DNA of 11,861 nucleotides from Dunaliella salina (lineage: Eukaryota > Chlorophyta > Chlorophyceae > Chlamydomonadales > Dunaliellaceae), in contig MU069466.1 in assembly GCA_002284615.2 (NCBI GenBank), positions 529,581-541,441 on the forward strand. The letters run 5' to 3'. This document shows, one piece after another, positions 9,218 to 11,861 of this stretch; within the stretch, counting starts at the first letter, position 1; each line of letters begins with the position of its first letter. The position numbers and the translations under genes were made by a program. The notes under the pieces were generated by a model that saw nothing but the letters and a program-made list of their open reading frames with translations, was not told the DNA's origin and did no database searches.

Positions 9218-9237
9218 ACCCCGGAAGTTTCCGGGGT
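9218..9237. repeat. Perfect 9-bp hairpin
   Basis: ACCCCGGAA, two bases, TTCCGGGGT. It lies beside the tRNA-like segment in otherwise anonymous sequence. The function is unknown. Confidence 0.6.
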
Positions 9238-9516
9238 AACCCCAAGGCTCTTAACAAGATGCAAGCCCCACTATAGGTTAAGTAACTTAGTAGGGGCAGT
9301 TAAACTAATGTTGATTCGGCGGGCTCTCAGCCGCCCAATTGATTTGAGAGAAACAGAAGAAAGAGTATGTCCAGCAAGTAGGCAAGTTGACCCTCCCGGG
9401 ATTTTCCTTCTTTCTTTTTGAGTTGAAGGGCAAAAAATGCAGGCAGTTGCTGCATTGTATTGTGCATCTCCCTTTTCAGCCTTGTTCTCTCATACTTATC
9501 TCTGTATCTATCAGAG

Positions 9517-10925
9517 TTGTATATGAATGATGTTGACTGCCTGGCAGAGAATGTTAGCGGTGCAGTTACTGGTGCTGAAGATTTTCATGTAACTCACATG
9601 TTGTATGCGGATGACCTCTGCCTCACTACTAATCATCCCATTGAGCTTCAGAGCGTGTTGGATAGGTTACATGGGTATGCGCAAAGGAAAGGTTTAATTA
9701 TCAATGTGTCGAAGTCTGAGGTTGTGTCCTTTAATTCAAAAGGAAATAATGTTTCTATTTTCAACCTAGGTGGCAAGCAGCTCGTGCATGCTGAGTCATT
9801 CAAATATTTGGGTATGCTGTTTACGAAACAATTTAACCCCCTTGCCTCTTCTGGGCATATGTGTGCACCTTTCTTGGCTGGATGTCGTCGTATTAGGCAC
9901 GTTGCAGATGAATATAAACTGGCAGATAGGCCTCATACCGTGCTTTGGTTGACTAAGGCATTTGCTCTCCCTGCTGGCATGTATGCTAGTCAAATTTGGG
10001 GTACCAGGTTTATGAGACCAGGAGATGAGATGACCTGCCCGTTGCAGACTGTGCACCTGTGTTTACTAAAGCGAATCCTCGGAGTGAAAAAGACTACACC
10101 AAATTGGTCCGTGTTGTGAATGTGGGTTTGGACCATTACAATTCTATTGGTTTCGAGCTGCTGTCAGATTTTATAATGCCTCACTTGCCTGCAACAGCAC
10201 AACTTTACGTTGGGTGCTTGGAGCGGATATTGACATGAGTAGTAACTCTAAAAAGTGCTGGACATCAGAGTTTATATCTGCTTTTCAGGGATTGGATAGG
10301 CGCAACTACTTCACACATTGCGTGTATGCAGGCCAGCCCATTAGGATAAATGATTTTGTGGTTGATTTACGGAAAAAGCATAGGAGCGTGTGGCCATCTG
10401 AGGATCATGCTGAACATGGTGCTCATTTAAACAAGTTAGCCAAGTACCATAACTGGGTAGCGCTTCCCTTCCGGCATAATTCTGCTCTTGGTAAACCACT
10501 CCGTACTCCTAGGTATCTGCATTTAGATTTGGGTAGGCATATGCAGAGGAACATTGCTTGCTTCCGATTGCACGCCCATGAACTCCGAGTTGAAACTTCT
10601 CATTGGCATGGACATGCACCGCGATGTGATTTATGTGTTTCAGAACAATGGCAGGATAAAAAGCACGTCATCTTTCTTTGTCCTTGCAACTTCCTGTGTT
10701 GTCTTAGAAGAAAGTATGCACATATTTTTAGTGCCTTTCCTGCTCATAGAGTAGTGTCAAATGATACGGGATCTTTCTTTTTTTTCTGATGCTTGCTCTT
10801 TGGATGTAGCTCGTTTCTTTCAAAACCAAGATACTCAGACTTATCGCTTCATCTCTGAGCTTGTGGATTTCTTTCACCACACCGAGCAGCCAAACTTCCT
10901 GGCTGAAGGTTATGTTCCCTTGTGA
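9517..10925 (+). pseudogene. Reverse transcriptase with C-terminal CCHC knuckle (family A), two frameshifts
   Basis: The first frame to the stop at 10119 carries LYMNDVD, the catalytic MLYADDLCLT box (YADD at 9604-9615), the FKYLG motif (9799-9813) and the thumb (HTVLWLTKAFALPAGMYASQ, LLKRILGVKKTTPNWSVL). A base is lost near 10116. The next frame continues ECGFGPLQFYWFRAAVRFYN...VVDLRKKHRSVW to CDLCVSEQWQDKKHVIFLC (C-x2-C-x9-H-x4-C; Cys 10625, His 10664, Cys 10679) and LRRKYAHIF. A run of T around 10779-10787 shifts to a third frame reading SDACSLDVARFFQ...EQPNFLAEGYVPL, stop 10923-10925. No RNase H or C-terminal endonuclease is present. An L1-like green-algal family is the best fit. Active-site residues seen are intact, but the missing 5' half and frameshifts make it inactive. 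Confidence 0.88.
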
Positions 10926-10950
10926 ACCTTGTAAACCTTGTAAACCTATC
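9517..10950 (+). mobile_element. Non-LTR retrotransposon (family A), 5'-truncated copy
   Basis: Recognisable sequence begins abruptly at LYMNDVD, inside the palm of reverse transcriptase, and runs to a 3' tail with AACCTTGTAA repeated (10923-10945), TGTAA being the volvocalean poly(A) signal. The 5' truncation is the usual outcome of target-primed reverse transcription. This is the longest of four family A copies in the window (also 3150-3240, 3325-3600, 8378-8805). A target-site duplication was not found. Confidence 0.8.
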
Positions 10951-11053
10951 AGCATGAGCGATGCGGACAGGGACAATGCATAAGCCGTATCAGATGCGTT
11001 TACTTCTTTGCTTCAATGGGGAAACACACAAAAATGGACAAGGAGTCTTTGGT

Positions 11054-11766
11054 TCATTTGGCGTCGTCTTCACTACCGCTGCTGCCGCTCCCATACGAGC
11101 CTAATAACCCCAGCCCACTAGGCCCATCATCCTGGCTACTCTCCTTTGCTGCTGGTGGCGCAGGTGCCGGTGCGGCTTTTGGCTTAGCCATCACCTTGAT
11201 TTGAGGCTTGAGGGCTGGGGGCTTGGCGGTGGAAGGCTGTGCTGCTTTGTCTTTGGCGCCCTGCACGCTGGCCAGTGCATCTGACAACAGGTCACCCCTC
11301 TGTCCAGCATGGCCTGCACGTCTTCCAGCCTCGTCATTGTTGTTTGGGTGCTCTCTTTCCGCTGGCTGAGACTGCTCAGCATCACCTGAGGCTCCGCCAT
11401 CCACCCACCCCTGCCCCTGTCTGCCGTTGGCTGTGGCCTCTTCTTCAGCTATCGCTTCTAGTGGACCTTGCTGCTGCTGCTGCTGCTGCTGCTGTTGCTG
11501 TTGCTGCCCGAGCTGCTGCTGCCTGAGCTGCTCTTGCTCCTCTTCAGTTGCTAAATCCTCCTCCCCATCTTGCATGGCCAACGCAGCCAAGCTGCGCCCT
11601 GCCCCCCCAACCGCACCCCTACCTCGTTTCTGCCCTGCACTGGTGGTGGCAGAGGAAGAGGTGGACCCTGCCTGGCTTGAGGCAGCCCTGCCAGCGACCC
11701 CTGGAACCCTGCTGCTAAAACCTCCCGCAGCTTCCCCAGCACTATGGCTTGTACTTGGACCAGGGC
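11054..11766 (-). CDS. Probable last exon of an intrinsically disordered polyglutamine protein (partial)
   Basis: The minus-strand frame is open from an in-frame TGA at 11788-11786 down to the TGA stop at 11056-11054. A CAG acceptor just before 11766 is a plausible exon start; an internal ATG at 11575 is an alternative start. In order: Gly/Ser/Ala-rich segment, basic QKRGRG, acidic EEDLATEEEQEQ, a Gln tract of 13 (11468-11506), AEEEATANGRQ, a Pro/Ala/Lys segment (KPQIKVMAKPKAAPAPAPP) and a tail GLGLLGSYGSGSSGSEDDAK. No globular domain or catalytic motif is seen. The LLGSYGS...SEDD tail and basic/acidic blocks recall nuclear RNA-processing or chromatin proteins, but that is only an impression. 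The family is not recognised. The rest of the gene lies beyond the right edge, past the TG tract. The 3' UTR would abut the retrotransposon tail ending near 10950. Confidence 0.55.
11468..11506 (-). repeat. CAG/CAA tract coding for 13 glutamines
   Basis: On the minus strand, 13 consecutive Gln codons: mostly CAG (eight in a row) with three CAA interruptions near the ends. A second, shorter Gln-rich piece (RQQQLG) precedes it. It is a typical replication-slippage site in a disordered protein. Confidence 0.9.
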
Positions 11767-11812
11767 CTGGGCCGTTTGCACGCCTTCAAAATGGCAAGGA
11801 ATAGCAGACAAC

Positions 11813-11813
<1 letters not shown>

Positions 11814-11861
<48 letters not shown>
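11814..11861. repeat. TG microsatellite at the right edge
   Basis: At least 24 GT dinucleotides running to the last base. On the minus strand it lies upstream of the probable last exon of the polyglutamine protein, so it is probably intronic there, like the tract in the aminotransferase gene. Confidence 0.95.

Noticed and set aside
8840..9421. 193-codon plus-strand frame
   Set aside because: It crosses the tRNA-like segment and hairpin, shows no domain, and its composition changes along its length. Probably a chance open frame.
10728..10976. Minus-strand frame over the retrotransposon 3' end
   Set aside because: It is a shadow of the retrotransposon C-terminal coding region on the plus strand.
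11239..11804. Plus-strand frames rich in Cys or Ala over the CAG tract
   Set aside because: They are antisense readings of the glutamine repeat. The minus frame has the consistent protein-like composition.

Overview
The window looks like nuclear DNA of a green alga, most likely a chlorophycean. It holds an intron-split, plastid-targeted gene for glutamate-1-semialdehyde aminotransferase, long TG microsatellites inside introns, a strong GCCACCATGG start context, TGTAA motifs (the volvocalean poly(A) signal) near retroelement 3' ends, and retroelement proteins of a kind I associate with Chlamydomonas, Haematococcus and Dunaliella relatives. The species cannot be fixed from the sequence. Moderate GC and heavy repeat content would suit a Dunaliella-like genome, but that is a guess.

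Layout. (1) 1-2101, minus strand: first three exons (233 codons) of the aminotransferase gene. The gene runs off the left edge, and intron 1 carries a roughly 120-bp TG tract. (2) 2102-3140: 5' flank and intergenic DNA with no gene I can recognise. (3) 3150-3600: two decayed 3' fragments of one non-LTR retrotransposon family. (4) 3682-8176, plus strand: the 3' half of a second retroelement with an RNase H remnant, a CCHC knuckle, a PD-(D/E)XK-type endonuclease region and a conserved C-terminal tail. It is frameshifted and twice interrupted: by a 323-bp foldback MITE (4943-5265, TSD TCA) and by a 2652-bp block (5363-8014, TSD GACA). Removing each insertion plus one TSD copy makes the reading frame continuous again. 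The block is two tandem elements that share ends (TGTCA...TGACA), about 410 bp of 5' sequence and 56 bp of 3' sequence, but have unrelated interiors. The second contains two large inverted repeats. (5) 8378-8805: another fragment of the first retrotransposon family. (6) 8806-9516: anonymous DNA with an exon-like stretch and a tRNA-like A-box/B-box segment on the minus strand. (7) 9517-10950: 5'-truncated non-LTR retrotransposon with reverse transcriptase (YADD), thumb region, CCHC knuckle and TGTAA-containing tail, broken by two frameshifts. (8) 11054-11766, minus strand: probable last exon of an intrinsically disordered, polyglutamine-containing protein, followed at the right edge by another TG tract.

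The two host genes are unrelated in function as far as can be seen; everything between them is a transposon graveyard. The most informative part is the nested-insertion record at 3682-8176, which gives a relative order of events: retroelement first, then MITE and tandem block. The tandem block with common ends and different interiors is the least familiar object in the window.
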